Source of the DNA: Calcarisporiella thermophila CBS 279.70
Taxonomy: Eukaryota > Calcarisporiellomycota
DNA length: 64,000 nt
Assembly (NCBI RefSeq): GCF_041956535.1
Contig: NW_027192226.1
Coordinates: 1 to 64,000 of the forward strand
Direction: 5' to 3'
The translations under genes and the position numbers were made by a program. Each line of letters starts with the position of its first letter. Positions within the stretch are counted from its first letter, which is position 1. Shown piece after piece: positions 12,630-24,350 of this stretch. The notes beneath the pieces were generated by a model, which saw only the letters and a list, made by a program, of their open reading frames with translations, did not search any database and was not told where the DNA came from.

Positions 12630-12675
12630 AAGAAAATTTGCTGAAATAACTTTGGTTATTTCAGCAAATTTTCTT
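12630..12675. repeat. Perfect 21-bp inverted repeat with 4-base loop beside the gap
   Basis: Left arm 12630-12650, loop tttg at 12651-12654, right arm 12655-12675. The arms are perfect reverse complements. If the gap is closed through its 8-base end overlap, the arms lengthen to 24 bp using the pre-gap bases ttaaag. Such a hairpin could explain why the assembly broke here. It may also be a terminator-like or small mobile structure. Confidence 0.85.
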
Positions 12676-13546
12676 TAAGCTATCCATGCCCTCCCTAAGT
12701 CATCAACCTTATCGAGCCGGATTAAGTCAATTCTTCTGATCGCAGGGTCGAATATATGCGCTCATGACACACAAAATGGGTGCTATGCTCATATCGCGTG
12801 GGTTTGATGTAGAAAAGATGGTAACACCAGGCGTTTAAATATGTCTACTATCGTCTTACTCTACAGATGAGATCGAATGTTAAGCATAGACGTCACTAAT
12901 AAGTTCCCCCCATCTAATCGCGAGAACACTCACAAAAATCCTCTGCATCATCATGAAATGAGGACTACCGATTTAGTCCGTAACCAAATTCTTACTTGAG
13001 TCTAGCGTATGTAACGGCATATGGGAAACGAACAAGTCAGCAGCCAACGCTTCACCTCCCTCTTCTTAATATATTATTTTATTTTATTGTTGGATTGTTA
13101 GTTTCATCCTTCACCTTCTCTTCTTGGGACGATCGAGGAGACATTTTCTAGAGACTCTTTATGTTTACGAAAGCCAGTATCGATGATCATATGATTTATT
13201 TTAGTTTTCGATATTTTTATATTTGTCTGTACTAGCATATTAACTCATTTTATCCAAAAAAATACACCACACCGTGAATCGTGAACTGCTGACTTCCTCT
13301 TGTCCATTTCCCTTGAGCCATCGCATACGCTAGACTTAAGTAAGAATTGGCTTGCCAAATAGAGTTCGATAAGGCTGAGGAACAAGAATTGGCAAAGTGG
13401 TCCTACATTCTAAAATTAGGCATTTGCTGTTGGTGTGAGAAAATGCTCACAGGATATTTTCGACATTTCAAATTTATATCTTTACCCGGCCCTCAAATAT
13501 TTTAATACACCGCACAATAAATCGACTAAAATATAACTGTGTTAAT
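12676..13546. other. Upstream region of the NRPS-like gene
   Basis: About 870 bp without a coding region, ending at the start codon of the NRPS-like gene. It should contain that gene's promoter; I could not assign a specific operator. Confidence 0.5.
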
Positions 13547-16500
13547 ATGCTCGTATCAACTTCGCCTGCACGATTTCCTATCCCTGGCTCTCTTCCTTCG
13601 CACCATAAGAATCTTATATCTCTATTTCGTTATCAAGCTGGCTGCCACCCAGATAAACCAATTCTACTTTTTCCGGATGCTGATAGCAAGTATTATGAAC
13701 CAATATCCTATTACCAATTCGATCTCATCACAAACCGTGAAGCACGGCGTTGGGCATCTCGCATCAAGTTCACTCGCAAGGGCAGCCATTCTTCTGAACA
13801 AAATCCAGTGGCCCTTCTTTCTCAATCTGTGCCATCCTATCTGCATACAATGTTCGCTTTTTTCAAACTTCGTGTTCCGTTGCTTCTAATAAGCCCAAGT
13901 AATTCACCACTAGCGGTAGAACATATGATCAGAGAATCCGGCTCCTGTGCGTTGATCATCGACCCTGAGCTTAAACATCTGGTGACAGAGAATCTCAGTG
14001 TCCCGGTCCTGCTATATCAATGTTTTAGTCTCGATGAACTAGCTGCCATATCAGCTGATAAAGACGAATTTGCGCCATTAGCAAACGACGAGGATACCAG
14101 CGAAGAAGAAATCGCTTTCATTGTTCACAGCTCTGGGAGTTCTGGATTTCCTAAACTCATTAGACTCTCGAATAAATCCGTTATTTACTCTGGGGCGCTG
14201 CTTCAAACCGTGGATGATTACCCCGGCAACATGCATGACACCACCCTGATTACTGTACCTATATTTCATGGCTTTGGAAATCATGCCGCCATAACACAAA
14301 TCTGCCTTTTCGGTGCGACAGTCGCACTCCCGCTCAGAAAGACATGGCCGCTAGGTCCAGCCGACGTATTGGAAGGATTGGCCAAGTCCAATGCAACCAT
14401 CCTCTATATCATTCCAAGTCTGTTAGAAGAGGTTGGAAACGAGCTTAGGCTGAACAGTGGGGAGAGCCACAAAGATTCTACCTGGGAATTGCTTAGGCGA
14501 CTCAAGTTCATAGGATTTGCCGGAGCGCCCTTGTCGATCCATGTTCTCGAATTGATGAATGATCAGGGGGTCAATGTGGTTGCTATTTTCGGCAGCAGCG
14601 AGTCGGGGTTAATCATGACGGGCGTCTTCCGCCGAGAGATGAAAAAGGTCCTGCCGGATGCCTCCGTTGCACTTCGTATACCATGGCCAGTGAGATACCG
14701 CTGGATAGAACACCCTGATGTCGGTGGAGGGGTCAAAGAACTTGTTATCCTTAGTGACAACCCAATGTCAGCGGATATGCCAATCAACACACAGGAGGGC
14801 GACTATCGTACCGGCGATCTTTTTGTGGAGCGCAATGGATATTACTATATACTCAATAGATTGGGCAACATTCTTGTGCATAGTAATGGCGAGAAAACGG
14901 ACCCTTTGCCAATGGAAATGAAACTTTGTGAACACCATCTAATCGAGAAAGCAATTGTGATTGGGCACAACCGCGTGTGCACGGCCGCACTCATACAATT
15001 GGAATCCGCACGGGCTGAACGCTTGCCACTATTAGAAGTGGTGCGGGAGGTTGAACAGGCTGTGAGCATAGCCAACATCAATGCGCCAAGACACTCGCGA
15101 ATATTACCAGAGGTTAGCTTAAATGCATTATATATTGCAATGGAATATCTCGCAAGTTTGAAATACACTTGTGAATATTAATCTGCACATTGTTTTCTTC
15201 CAGATGATCTACGTTTTTCCACTTCGAGGAAAGAAATTCCCATTGTCAGATAAAGGAAGTGTCCTTCGTAAACGCGTAGATATCGAACTTGCGGAAGAGA
15301 TAAAACAACTCTATAGTCGTTTTCTGGAAGGTAGTGAACATGGTATAGAACCAGCAGGCTTACACTGGGCCAATATACCAGAAGATACTAAGTGTAGAGA
15401 AAGTATACGAGAACAACTTCGAGAAATCCTAATTAGCATTTTACGACCTGAAAAGGCAGCTCTCATTACAGGCTCCAATAAATGGGAGTCTTTAGGGTTC
15501 TTTGATAGCCTTGGGATGGACTCACTCGATGTTACACGCCTACGCAACCGAATAATTCAAACATACCCGCCATCCAAACTTGGCCATGTTCTATCTCTGA
15601 GCTTCATTTACCAGTGTACAACTATCGAAGCTCTGATCGATCACATCGAAAATTCTCGGCTATATAAACATGAAGCTAGAATTATGTCTACAGAAGCTGA
15701 CAAGGAGTTGTCATACATAGACGCACAACAACTTGCTACCACTGAGCTGATCAATAAATACTCCAATTTCTCTGGTCTTTTGGGCCAATCGCAACATCAA
15801 ACCCATGAACTTCCGGAGAAGGGTGCGATAGTGTTGCTGACGGGAGCTACGGGTTCATTGGGTGCCTTTGTATTGTATGGACTATTGTTGAAATCCATTG
15901 AGAAAGTGCGAAAAGTGTATTGTCTTGTGCGGGACGTAGAAGATGAAGCACATGCCTTCCGTAGGGTGCAGAAATCGTTTAAAAAGTATCAACTAGATCC
16001 GATGATCCTCGATCAAGAAGAAAATCATGGCCGGCTTGTGGTATTATCAGGATATGATATGTCAGATAGCAAACTCGGTCAATCACAAGAAGTTTTCCAG
16101 CAGCTACAACAAGAAGTGACGGACATATTTCACATTGCGTGGATGCTTTCATTTAATGTTCCCGTGCAAGCATATGCCAATGAATGTCTGCCAGGGATCT
16201 ACAATTTAATCGCCCTCGCGATCAGTAGCACCAGGCCAAAGCGTATATTGTACACATCTAGCGTTGGCGCGTGTCTTAATTATAGATGCCTGGGCAATGG
16301 TTCCATTGTACCTGAAACTGGCCTTCCTGAAAACCATCCGGAAGTTGCAGTAAATTCCGGCTACGGGCTATCTAAATATGCTTCGGAACAAATCCTGCTG
16401 CGCTCAGCAGTTCAGCTTGGATTAAATATAGTGATTGCTCGTATAGGTCAGATTTGTGGCGATAGCAAGAGTGGTATTTGGACAAAGATAGATGAGATGA

Positions 16501-17033
16501 TCTCAATGTTGACAATCTATGCACCTACTGTGATGCGCGCAATGCCGGATCTCGACGGTATCCTTCAGATCGACTGGGTTCCAGTGGATATTGTGGCGGA
16601 TAGCCTGCTGGAGCTTAGTCTAGATACTACACCATCGCGGCAACAAGCAATGATCTACCATATTGTCAATCCTCATCCGGTACCATGGTCTACCCTTGTT
16701 AATGCCTTGCAAAGCGTGTATCGGAAGGATCCGTTCATGCTGCTCCCACCCGAAGAATGGCTAGCGCTGTTGAAGAGATATGAGGGAGAAAATGTTAGCA
16801 TAGAAAAGGGTGAATTACGAAATCCTCTAGTCCGGCTGATTCCCTTTTTCGAATCAGTGCTTCTCAATCCCTCAGCATACACAAAAAACATAGGCCCCCT
16901 TACTTTTGAGACCCATCAATCGTGCAGAGCCAGTCCATCGCTTAGGTCATGCGAAGCTTTCGATGAGAATCTTCTTCGCAAGTATATGGAGTATTGGCGA
17001 GATAAAGGACTTTTGAAATTGCAACCCCATTAA
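13547..17033 (+). CDS. NRPS-like adenylation-thiolation-reductase enzyme
   Basis: Two exons, 13547-15112 and 15204-17033, joined in phase (GTTAGC donor, TTCCAG acceptor), give 1131 residues. An AMP-binding adenylation domain fills residues 1 to about 580; the core A3 motif is VHSSGSSGFPK near 193-203, with YRTGDLF further on and a DKGSVLRK end motif. A carrier domain follows, with FFDSLGMDSLDV and the phosphopantetheine serine near 629. The C-terminal part is a thioester-reductase: the NAD(P)-binding motif LLTGATGSLGAF lies near 734-743, TSS in the middle, and the catalytic YGLSK near 909-913. The family activates a carboxylic acid with ATP, loads it on the carrier and reduces it to an aldehyde or alcohol. 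There is no condensation domain, so it acts on one substrate, which I cannot predict. It needs a phosphopantetheinyl transferase in trans. No tailoring genes adjoin it, so it is not an obvious cluster. Confidence 0.9.
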
Positions 17034-19141
17034 TAATGGAGTTGTTGGCAGTAAACGCTTTTTGTTGTATTTGTTCAAACTTTAACGAGATCCCGCATTT
17101 TAACTGGCTAAATTGGTTTCTTCATAATCAAAGTATCAAAATATTCGCGTAAAAATAAACCCTCGACGCTATCCTTAACGCGATTAATATGTATATGCAG
17201 CCAATTATGTGTCAGAGATTTTTTGTTCATATCGAGGGGCATTAGAGGGATGTGTTTTTGCATTTTCGCGCTGGTGGCCCTTAATCGTAGTGAATTTTTC
17301 AACATCAATATTCTTCAAACTCGTGGATTTCACTGGAAGTTGAGCTCAACAAGTTACAATACAATATCTGCACTAGTCATTTCAGTTTTTTCTCTTCCAC
17401 TAGCCTGGATCCGAGCAGATGTTCAAGTTTTTGAGAATTGCATTCACTTCAAGAGATTTATAGATCTTCTTTACTACTACAATGCGTCTACGCTTATCCA
17501 ATTTAATCGCCCTATCATTGTACCAAATATACAGTAAACTAACTAAAACTAACCGTTTTTCGAAACACTTCAGCCAACAAGAAATTTCGCAGTTTATTTG
17601 CTCAAAACATGCGAAATGTTGTCATATTCTCTGTATAGATCTTATCCATAATTTCTTCCGGTATACTCTCTTCATCATCTTTCTGCTTTTCACCAAACGA
17701 TTCCTCCAAGTTGTAAAATATAATTCCACAAATTATTAATCAACAGCTCATCATGTCCTTCAAACACAATGAATGTGAATCTAATCGAGTAACGATGTGA
17801 TAAATAGTGCAATGAATAATAATGGATTGTTGCATTTACTTTTTCTCGTACGCTAGCGCTTGCTATCCTATAGCTTGTCCTGATAATACGCTGAATATTT
17901 GCTATGGAAATCTTCGACTGAGAAGCCCTCTGCCATGATTCCGTAACTTTGCCAGGAAATGCCTTTTAATAAATAGTTTCTTTATCTATCCCATTGTCAT
18001 CATATAATGAGTGACCAAGTGAAATTCTCTTGAAGATTATTTCCTAAGTTCAGTCAAATTTAGAATCTCATTAGCTTTGTCCGAGTGAAACTACTGTTCA
18101 ATGCGTCCTACTTTCGATAGGTGATATGATTGGCCCAGAAATGTTCAATATAATTGGATAGAGAGAATTGAACTAAAAGATTGTTTCTCATGATTGAGTC
18201 ATGAATAAATTCTAAAAATCCTTTATTAAGAGTTTTATGTTTTATGTTCATGTTAACCCTATTTCAAGACTAAATTCTCTTTAGAAATATTAAATAAGAG
18301 TATCCAAAATTTGAGTAACAAATCCTTTATTCTTGTATAACATAAACATATAACCACCTTAATTGCAACTCTAATTGGATTTTTCACATTAGCTGTAGAG
18401 TTTCAAGCAATATGATTTAAAGAAAATGTTCTCGTTGAGAGATTTTATTTTAACTTCAGATCATATGGGAAATCTAGTATAAATGAATGGCGTGAGAATG
18501 CATTTTTATGAAACTTTAGAATATTCATTTATAGCACTTATTGCACCGATTTCACAATATACAACTCAATTTTATATACCGAGAATTTGGAATAGAGATA
18601 TTTGTGAACAAAGTCAGCGTTTTCTCCTCTATATTTATTGAAACAGTTGATATTTACAAAAGCAATATATGGCATATATCATACATGATTGACAGCGGCA
18701 AAAAATTATGTCTAACAGTATAGAGATTGTTAGTAAAACACATGCGTGAACAATCTTTAAAATCTGTTGATTTTTTTTTGGGTATGATAATGTAAACTAG
18801 GATTACGCTTTTCAAAATCTCTACCATGGCTGCCCAAGAGCTCGGCAATCAGCTCGGCTCTCGAAGTTGAGATTTAAAATATTAAAACTTAGTTTCGATA
18901 ACATATCTAGTTAGCTCTTTAATGTTGAGCGTGATTTTATGACATTTCCATATAATTCCATAGCTTTCCTCCTAAACCAACCTTTTATCTTAACTGTAGC
19001 TAAGTTATGTCAAATACTACAGAGCACAAATAAAATATAAATATTCCTAGAAATACTGCACCAAACATAATGATCCATCACGTTTAATCTCATTGATAAC
19101 GGCGCTATGGCTAAACTTTTCGTAGCGTTGCAGGAGTTTAT
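17034..19141. other. Mostly intergenic, with weak coding-like pieces on the minus strand
   Basis: No complete gene is supported. On the minus strand between about 17108 and 17960 several pieces read like protein, for example EESFGEKQKDDEESIPEEIM near 17610-17720 and DRAIKLDKRRRIVVVKK near 17460-17520, but in different frames and without a consistent splice model. From 17960 to 19141 nothing was seen. Confidence 0.35.
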
Positions 19142-20180
19142 TTAGCACCTTCTCCATTGGAATTGGTAGATCTGCTGAATCTTGCCATCGATGGTGTCAG
19201 TAGTGAGCAACCCAGTGGCTATTTTTTTAGTAGATATTGAATTCTTAAATACCTTTTTAAATAAGTACAATGGCAAAGATAAATCCACGTACCATCCTTG
19301 GGGGCATTTGAGTCAGCGCTGATACGAATATTGGTGTTAATATTAACATTCCGTGTTGCATTGCATGATGACCAAACTGTAGACTCGATAGGAATTTCAT
19401 CCACGATCAAGTAGTTCTGGTCATATGGGCCATCAAATCCGCTGCGCACAGTATATTGAGGTGCAGACCCTAAATATTTTAGATGATCTTTCTGTAAATG
19501 GATCCCGAAACCAGCGAGCAAATATCAGTCCCAAACCTGAGAAATAATAAGTGCTGGATTGTATACCGTGAACACCTTTATCCATGCGTGCATAGCCGCG
19601 ATAGATTGCTGAGGCTAAATAGTTTGAAAAAGAAGAAAAATAATATTGTTCGATTTAGTCTTTCATATCAACGCATTATCTTGAATCTTTCCAATGAAAA
19701 CGTACCAACAGAGTATTGCCAGCCTAATGGAACGTGGAGGTCTATTGAAAGCTGGCAGAACTTGCGGTTTTCCACAGGTCTAATATCTGGGCCATATTGT
19801 GCGATATACTCGCTGAATATAAGGGTGAAGACAGTAGCATCGCCTTGATACCAAAAACAAATGAGAGAATTTTGATTGAACCAATGCAGATTCGCATATT
19901 TGTAGGAAAATTACTTACGAGATAATACTTCGGTTACACTCTTGGGCGGACATCCACTTCCATTGTATTTGATGTCTTTGGAATTGAGAAAATTGAAAAG
20001 TTAGATTGTTTTCATAGGAAACGATTATTTCCACAGCGAAATAAGATCACACCGCTTACCTCTGACATACACCTTATTTGGATCTGGATTCTCTGCTTCA
20101 TCCTGACGCTTGGTAATGGTTGAAGCCGTCACAGCGGTGGCCGCGAACAAGGCGAGAGTGGCAAAGAGAGTGAATTTCAT
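19142..20180 (-). CDS. Secreted DUF4360 family protein, one junction off by one base
   Basis: Six exons on the minus strand: 20060-20180, 19919-19977, 19706-19843, 19537-19614, 19293-19469, 19142-19218. A signal peptide (MKFTLFATLALFAATAVTA) is followed by a KR site at residues 24-25. The mature part carries the DUF4360 hallmarks in order: IKYNGSGCPP, VTEVLSL, DATVFTLIFSEYIAQYGP, ENRKFCQLSIDLHVPLGWQY, AIYRGYARMDKG, SSTYYFSG, and at the end DGKIQQIYQFQWRRC. The family is small, extracellular and without an assigned activity. All junctions fit phase except exon 2 to 3: exon 2 ends at phase 0 (CTC then GTAAGT) while the only AG acceptor leaves two bases where one more is needed. The model totals 650 coding bases, one short of a 216-residue protein. 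A single-base sequence error, an unusual splice, or a recent frameshift are the options. Confidence 0.85.
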
Positions 20181-22484
20181 AGCTTCCTTATTGAGGAGAA
20201 ATATATGGGCTGTTTTTTGAAGATTGGGGGTAGAAAGAGTGAGGACTATTTCACGCAGCGAGACTCCAAATTTATATTGCATTCAATGGCGTTGTGGCTG
20301 TCTTATTATCTACGGTCAATCATGCTTCTTTTGCATTTATTCATGAATCCTCTCGCACACCCATTGAGGCTCTAGTAGGGCAAAGAGCTCTCCTTAAGCA
20401 TGAACTTCGATCAATTGGTTGAGCACGCCATCACCGATGAGAAGACTTTGTGCGCATTATCCCAAATAAATCTTGTCAGCAAGTTTGTGCAAGATATCTT
20501 AAATTATGATTATGTAATTAAAAGTCTGAATATAAAATGAATCTTCTCCTATTTTCAAACTTGTTTAAATTGTATTTTTTTAAAAAAAAATAAAAAAGAT
20601 CTACTTACTTTTCATGGCTTTTTAATATCACGCGATCTACTCTCTTGCGAGTCCTTATGTTTATATATTCTACTCGTTTTGGATGGAAAAAACACAATCA
20701 CTGATTACGGAATTTGAATTTAACACCTATTTCAAGTATTAAATTTCTGCTTCTCTCGAAACACCTGGCCTAAACACTATATTCTTTAAAGTTTAAGCAT
20801 TTGCCATCTATAAAATTGTATATTCTTAATTTATCATTTGAAAATACTGTATGCTTATGGTTCTCAGATCATTTTATTTGTTCTATATAGCATTTAATTT
20901 AAATTTCTCACGTAAATCCCGTAATGTGAATCATTACAAATATTACTTATTGTTCTGTATTTTAGACTTGGAATATTTTGATGAACATTAAACCTTTGGA
21001 TGCGCCACAGAAGCTTTGGTTTATAATTAACCTTACCAATTCAACTATCTCTTTGGCCTTGGCAATAAAAAACACGATGTAACTTTTTCTACGCTTTTGG
21101 GGATTCTTATAGTCTGACTACCTACTACTTGGGATGCAATTCAGTTGAATTAATTCTGCCCAAAATTGAAACTACATAAGAATGTTATCACTAAAGGCAT
21201 CTGTTAGAATATCACCACATGGAATGTAATACAATGACTATATTTATCAACTTTAAACGTTAACATTTATGAAAAAGTAGCCACTTTTCTCTCCTCCAAT
21301 AAGACATATTACAAACTTTAGGCACTTAAACCGACCAATTTAGATTGACCTGGTATTACTAACAAATGATATTGATTCGCAGTCTGTGTCGGGATCTGAG
21401 CCTGTTGCTTTGAGTTGGCGAGTTAGTAGATCAAAAGATACGTTTTGAAATTTACGGCTACCATGACTATGGTTAATAATTCTCGAAATAGCATAAGTGT
21501 TTAGCAAAGAACTAACAACTCCTATTTTTGCTTCTATCTTGTTCTATTGATAATGAAATATAAAGCAATATGAGACGTTGTGAGCATTTTGGCCTTATCA
21601 AATAGCATAATCTCATCAAACGATAAATTTAAATTGAAAACAAATATTAAAATGTGAAGATCATAATGAGATGGTTATATCTCAGAGACGTTGTATATAT
21701 AGCGCTTAGTTTGTATCATCTGCTGTGTTTAAATCTTCCTCCTCTATTTACTTAAACTAGCCACTATCTTAGTTTTTAAACTAGGTTACTTAATAACTTA
21801 ACAACTCTGTGTCCTTGGATCCTGATATAGCCCAAGACAACACTCAGGGCAAGTAAATCAATATCAAGCTTGTGGCCAATAAAATTCCTTTCAATGCAAC
21901 ATTTTGCGTAATTTTTTAATATTTATATCAATTTTGCATAGTTAATTTGACTAGCTTTCAGAGAATCAGTGTGAATAGCAAATGTATTATTGATGGCTAT
22001 TAGATGGCACTATACGAACTAGTAGAAAAGTGTGCAGTCCGAGTGTTTATAGCATTACTGTCTTACTTGATGGTCCTAGCAGTTGATCAGTTTGCTAAAT
22101 TCCATTTTACTTGTCATATTATGAATGAGTATAATCGATCCTTAGCTTGAGCCGAGTCGCTTCCACTTACTCCTCAGTGACTCTAGAGCAAAATTTATGC
22201 TGCTGTCCAATGGGAGATAATTATTGCTGCATTCATATTGATAAACTACAGCGGTCCAAAGGAGTCAGCAGTTGAGTTTATAAACGCCACCACCATAATT
22301 ATACAGATTTCAAGGGTAAAATGAATTATATCTCGTCACATGGGTGAATATGGGGGGAAAATTGGCGTAACTCCAAACTAGAAAAAGTAATGTGTAAAAT
22401 TTCCTTTACATTTTGATAACATTAAATGTTAGGCAATTGTCATTTCTCTTTCGTTAGAGCACTTATTACATCTACACAGTGATA
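20181..22484. other. Intergenic, no gene seen
   Basis: AT-rich. Stops are frequent in all frames. The right end may include the left side of the Tc1/mariner element, but I could not identify a terminal inverted repeat. Confidence 0.5.
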
Positions 22485-23486
22485 ATGGCTAAAATCTCTG
22501 AATCAGTCAAGTCAAGGATCATTTCATTGGCTCGAAAAGGTCGAAGTAGTCGAAAGATTTCTGAACTCACTGGAGTTAGCACCTCGACTATCTATAAATA
22601 CCGTAACCAATATTTGCCTCAATCATCCGCACAATCCTCAGGACGTTCACGCAAACTTCCAGATAAAAAAGCGCAAAGACTAGTTCGAAATATCACTTCT
22701 AGTGGAGTAAGAAGCGAGGATGAGGCTCGACAAATTCTAAAAGAGAAATACGATGCCCAAGTTTCAATTAATCTATTAAGGAGCGCACTTCAGCGAGCTG
22801 GAGTGGAATCGAGAAGTAAAAAGCCTCCTCTGCGAGAATCAAATAAGAAAGCGAGATTGGCATTTGCCCGTAAATATAAAAATTGGACGGTAGAAGATTG
22901 GAAGAAAGTAGTATGGTCGGGGAAATTTGCAACCTACGTGCCCGGAACTTATAGGAGCATATATTACTATGCTCGCCCCAATGACCCTCCAAAGTTCCGG
23001 GGTCCTGACACGCCAGGAGGGGATGAAGTTTGTGTTTGGGGTTGCATAACCTCGAAAGGTGTTGGTTTTATGTGTAGGATTGAGGAAGGATTGGATGCTG
23101 AGCTTTACCAGAGAATTCTTGAAGATGAGCTAATGAGGACGCTTGAATGGTACGATTTATCAAAAGATCAGGTTATATTTCAACAAAGTAACGCTCCAAC
23201 GCATGTCGCGCGCAGTACAATGGAGTGGATCGAGGAAAATGGCATTACATTGTTAGATTGGCCATCCATGTCTCCGGATCTCAATCCTATAGAGAGTATA
23301 TGGGCTAAGCTCACGCATCTCCTAGAGAATCGCGAACAAAAGCCTTCCAGCATTGAAGAGCTTTGGGATGCAATTCAGGAATTATGGGAAAAGATTGAGC
23401 CGGAATTTTGTGTAAAAGCGATAGAGACAATGCCTCAGCGTATAAAAGATGTTTTGGAAGCGAGAGGTGGCAGGACTAGTTGGTAG
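22485..23486 (+). CDS. Tc1/mariner-type transposase, open but catalytically impaired
   Basis: A single open frame of 333 residues from the ATG at 22485. The N-terminal third holds a helix-turn-helix (SRKISELTGVSTSTIYKYRN near residues 20-42) and a second one, as in paired-like Tc1 DNA-binding domains. The DDE domain is recognisable from WTVEDWKKVVWS, VWGCITSKGVGF, QVIFQQSNAPTHVA, LLDWPSMSPDLNPIESIW. The family's first catalytic aspartate normally sits in WSDE; here the text is WSGKF with a few residues missing. The second normally sits in QQDNAPxH; here it is QQSNAPTH. Only the last acidic residue (NPIE) is kept. So the frame is intact but two of three metal-binding residues are lost. No flanking inverted repeats were found by eye. 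It is either a recently dead copy or a protein kept for DNA binding. Confidence 0.9.
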   Translation: MAKISESVKSRIISLARKGRSSRKISELTGVSTSTIYKYRNQYLPQSSAQSSGRSRKLPDKKAQRLVRNITSSGVRSEDEARQILKEKYDAQVSINLLRSALQRAGVESRSKKPPLRESNKKARLAFARKYKNWTVEDWKKVVWSGKFATYVPGTYRSIYYYARPNDPPKFRGPDTPGGDEVCVWGCITSKGVGFMCRIEEGLDAELYQRILEDELMRTLEWYDLSKDQVIFQQSNAPTHVARSTMEWIEENGITLLDWPSMSPDLNPIESIWAKLTHLLENREQKPSSIEELWDAIQELWEKIEPEFCVKAIETMPQRIKDVLEARGGRTSW

Positions 23487-23819
23487 CGAAAACGGGATAA
23501 AAAGCATGTTTAACCATGTTGAACTAGGAAGTAAGGTGGACGCGTATCTCAAATCGGGCTCTTGCGGGGGCCTTGGCGATTTGTGAGTGGAAAAACGCTG
23601 CCAAGTTGTACAGCATATTAAAATGCGATGTATATGTGCAATAGCACAAAGCAGGAGAGGTTATATATTTTAATATATATCTTTTTCTCAACCTCAATTG
23701 ACTATATTATTTCGTATCTGACCAGCATTTTGATGCATGGCACTTTCATTGTGGAAAGTAGTTATGTAATATATGCAATAAATACAAGAAACAACAGCTT
23801 TCGTTCTGCTCTAAACTCA
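23487..23819. other. Intergenic, no gene seen
   Basis: Sequence between the transposase and the convergent collagen-like gene. It probably includes the right flank of the transposon. No clear repeat was identified. Confidence 0.5.
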
Positions 23820-24350
23820 TTAATGCATTGTGAACCTTGGGGCGTCGAGTGAAAGCGGGACACCAACGGGGCCAGCAGGACTGACAACGCCAGAAGAACC
23901 GACGGGGCCGACAGGGCCAACAGCACCAGAAGGACCAACGGGGCCGACAGGGCCAACAGCACCAGAAGGACCAACGGGGCCAGCAGGACCAATAACGCCA
24001 GAAGGACCAACGGGACCAACAGGACCAACGGGACCAACAGGACCAACTACGCCAGTAGGACCAACAGGACCAACAGGACCAATGACACCAGTAGGACCAA
24101 CGGGACCAACAGGACCAACAACGCCAGAAGGACCGACGGGGCCTACAGGACCAATAACGCCAGTAGGACCAACATGGCCAACTGGGCCGACGGGATTTGC
24201 TGCACTAACTCCGGAAGGGTGTTTGGCGCATCGAATTTTCACATTTATTGCTTCATTCTGATTTATATTATCGGGACATCCAATGTAGCCAGCTTGGATA
24301 TTAGTAAACAATAGAAATGTCAAGCTTGCAAACAAAATTGTCTGTTTCAT
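23820..24350 (-). CDS. Secreted collagen-like (Gly-X-Y) repeat protein
   Basis: A 176-residue protein. Residues 1-20 are a signal peptide ([20 protein letters not shown]). A short non-repeat head with two cysteines (GYIGCPD and IRCAKHP) is followed by about 110 residues of uninterrupted Gly-X-Y triplets, mostly GPV, GPS, GPT, GVI, GVV and GPA, arranged in 12-residue units of the type [13 protein letters not shown] short tail ([11 protein letters not shown]) ends the chain. Continuous Gly-X-Y with Pro at X is the collagen triple-helix signature, so trimerisation outside the cell is plausible. In fungi such proteins are known as surface or adhesive proteins, but whether proline is hydroxylated here is unknown. 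The coding DNA is a minisatellite, so copy number is likely to vary between strains and may be misassembled. The opposite strand is also open, but as a shadow. Confidence 0.85.
   Translation of the reverse strand: MKQTILFASLTFLLFTNIQAGYIGCPDNINQNEAINVKIRCAKHPSGVSAANPVGPVGHVGPTGVIGPVGPVGPSGVVGPVGPVGPTGVIGPVGPVGPTGVVGPVGPVGPVGPVGPSGVIGPAGPVGPSGAVGPVGPVGPSGAVGPVGPVGSSGVVSPAGPVGVPLSLDAPRFTMH
23866..24197. repeat. GC-rich minisatellite of 9-bp and 36-bp periodicity
   Basis: Tandem array encoding the Gly-X-Y triplets of the collagen-like gene. The repeat core on the plus strand is ggaccaacagg or close variants, with a higher-order unit of about 36 bp. It is much more GC-rich than the surroundings. 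Confidence 0.85.

Noticed and set aside
12149-12649. Open frame through the first N-run
   Set aside because: Made of gap characters; no coding evidence on either side.
17223-17739. Plus-strand open frames of 85-104 residues
   Set aside because: Composition is unlike protein and no domain is seen. The minus strand of the same region looks more coding-like.
22290-23640. Terminal inverted repeats around the Tc1/mariner gene
   Set aside because: I compared both flanks by eye. The only shared text (a run of G followed by ttggcg) is in direct, not inverted, orientation and is short.
23830-24261. Open frame antisense to the collagen-like gene, also Gly/Pro/Thr-rich
   Set aside because: Low-complexity repeats are open on both strands. 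Only the minus frame has a signal peptide and strict Gly-X-Y periodicity from a proper start.
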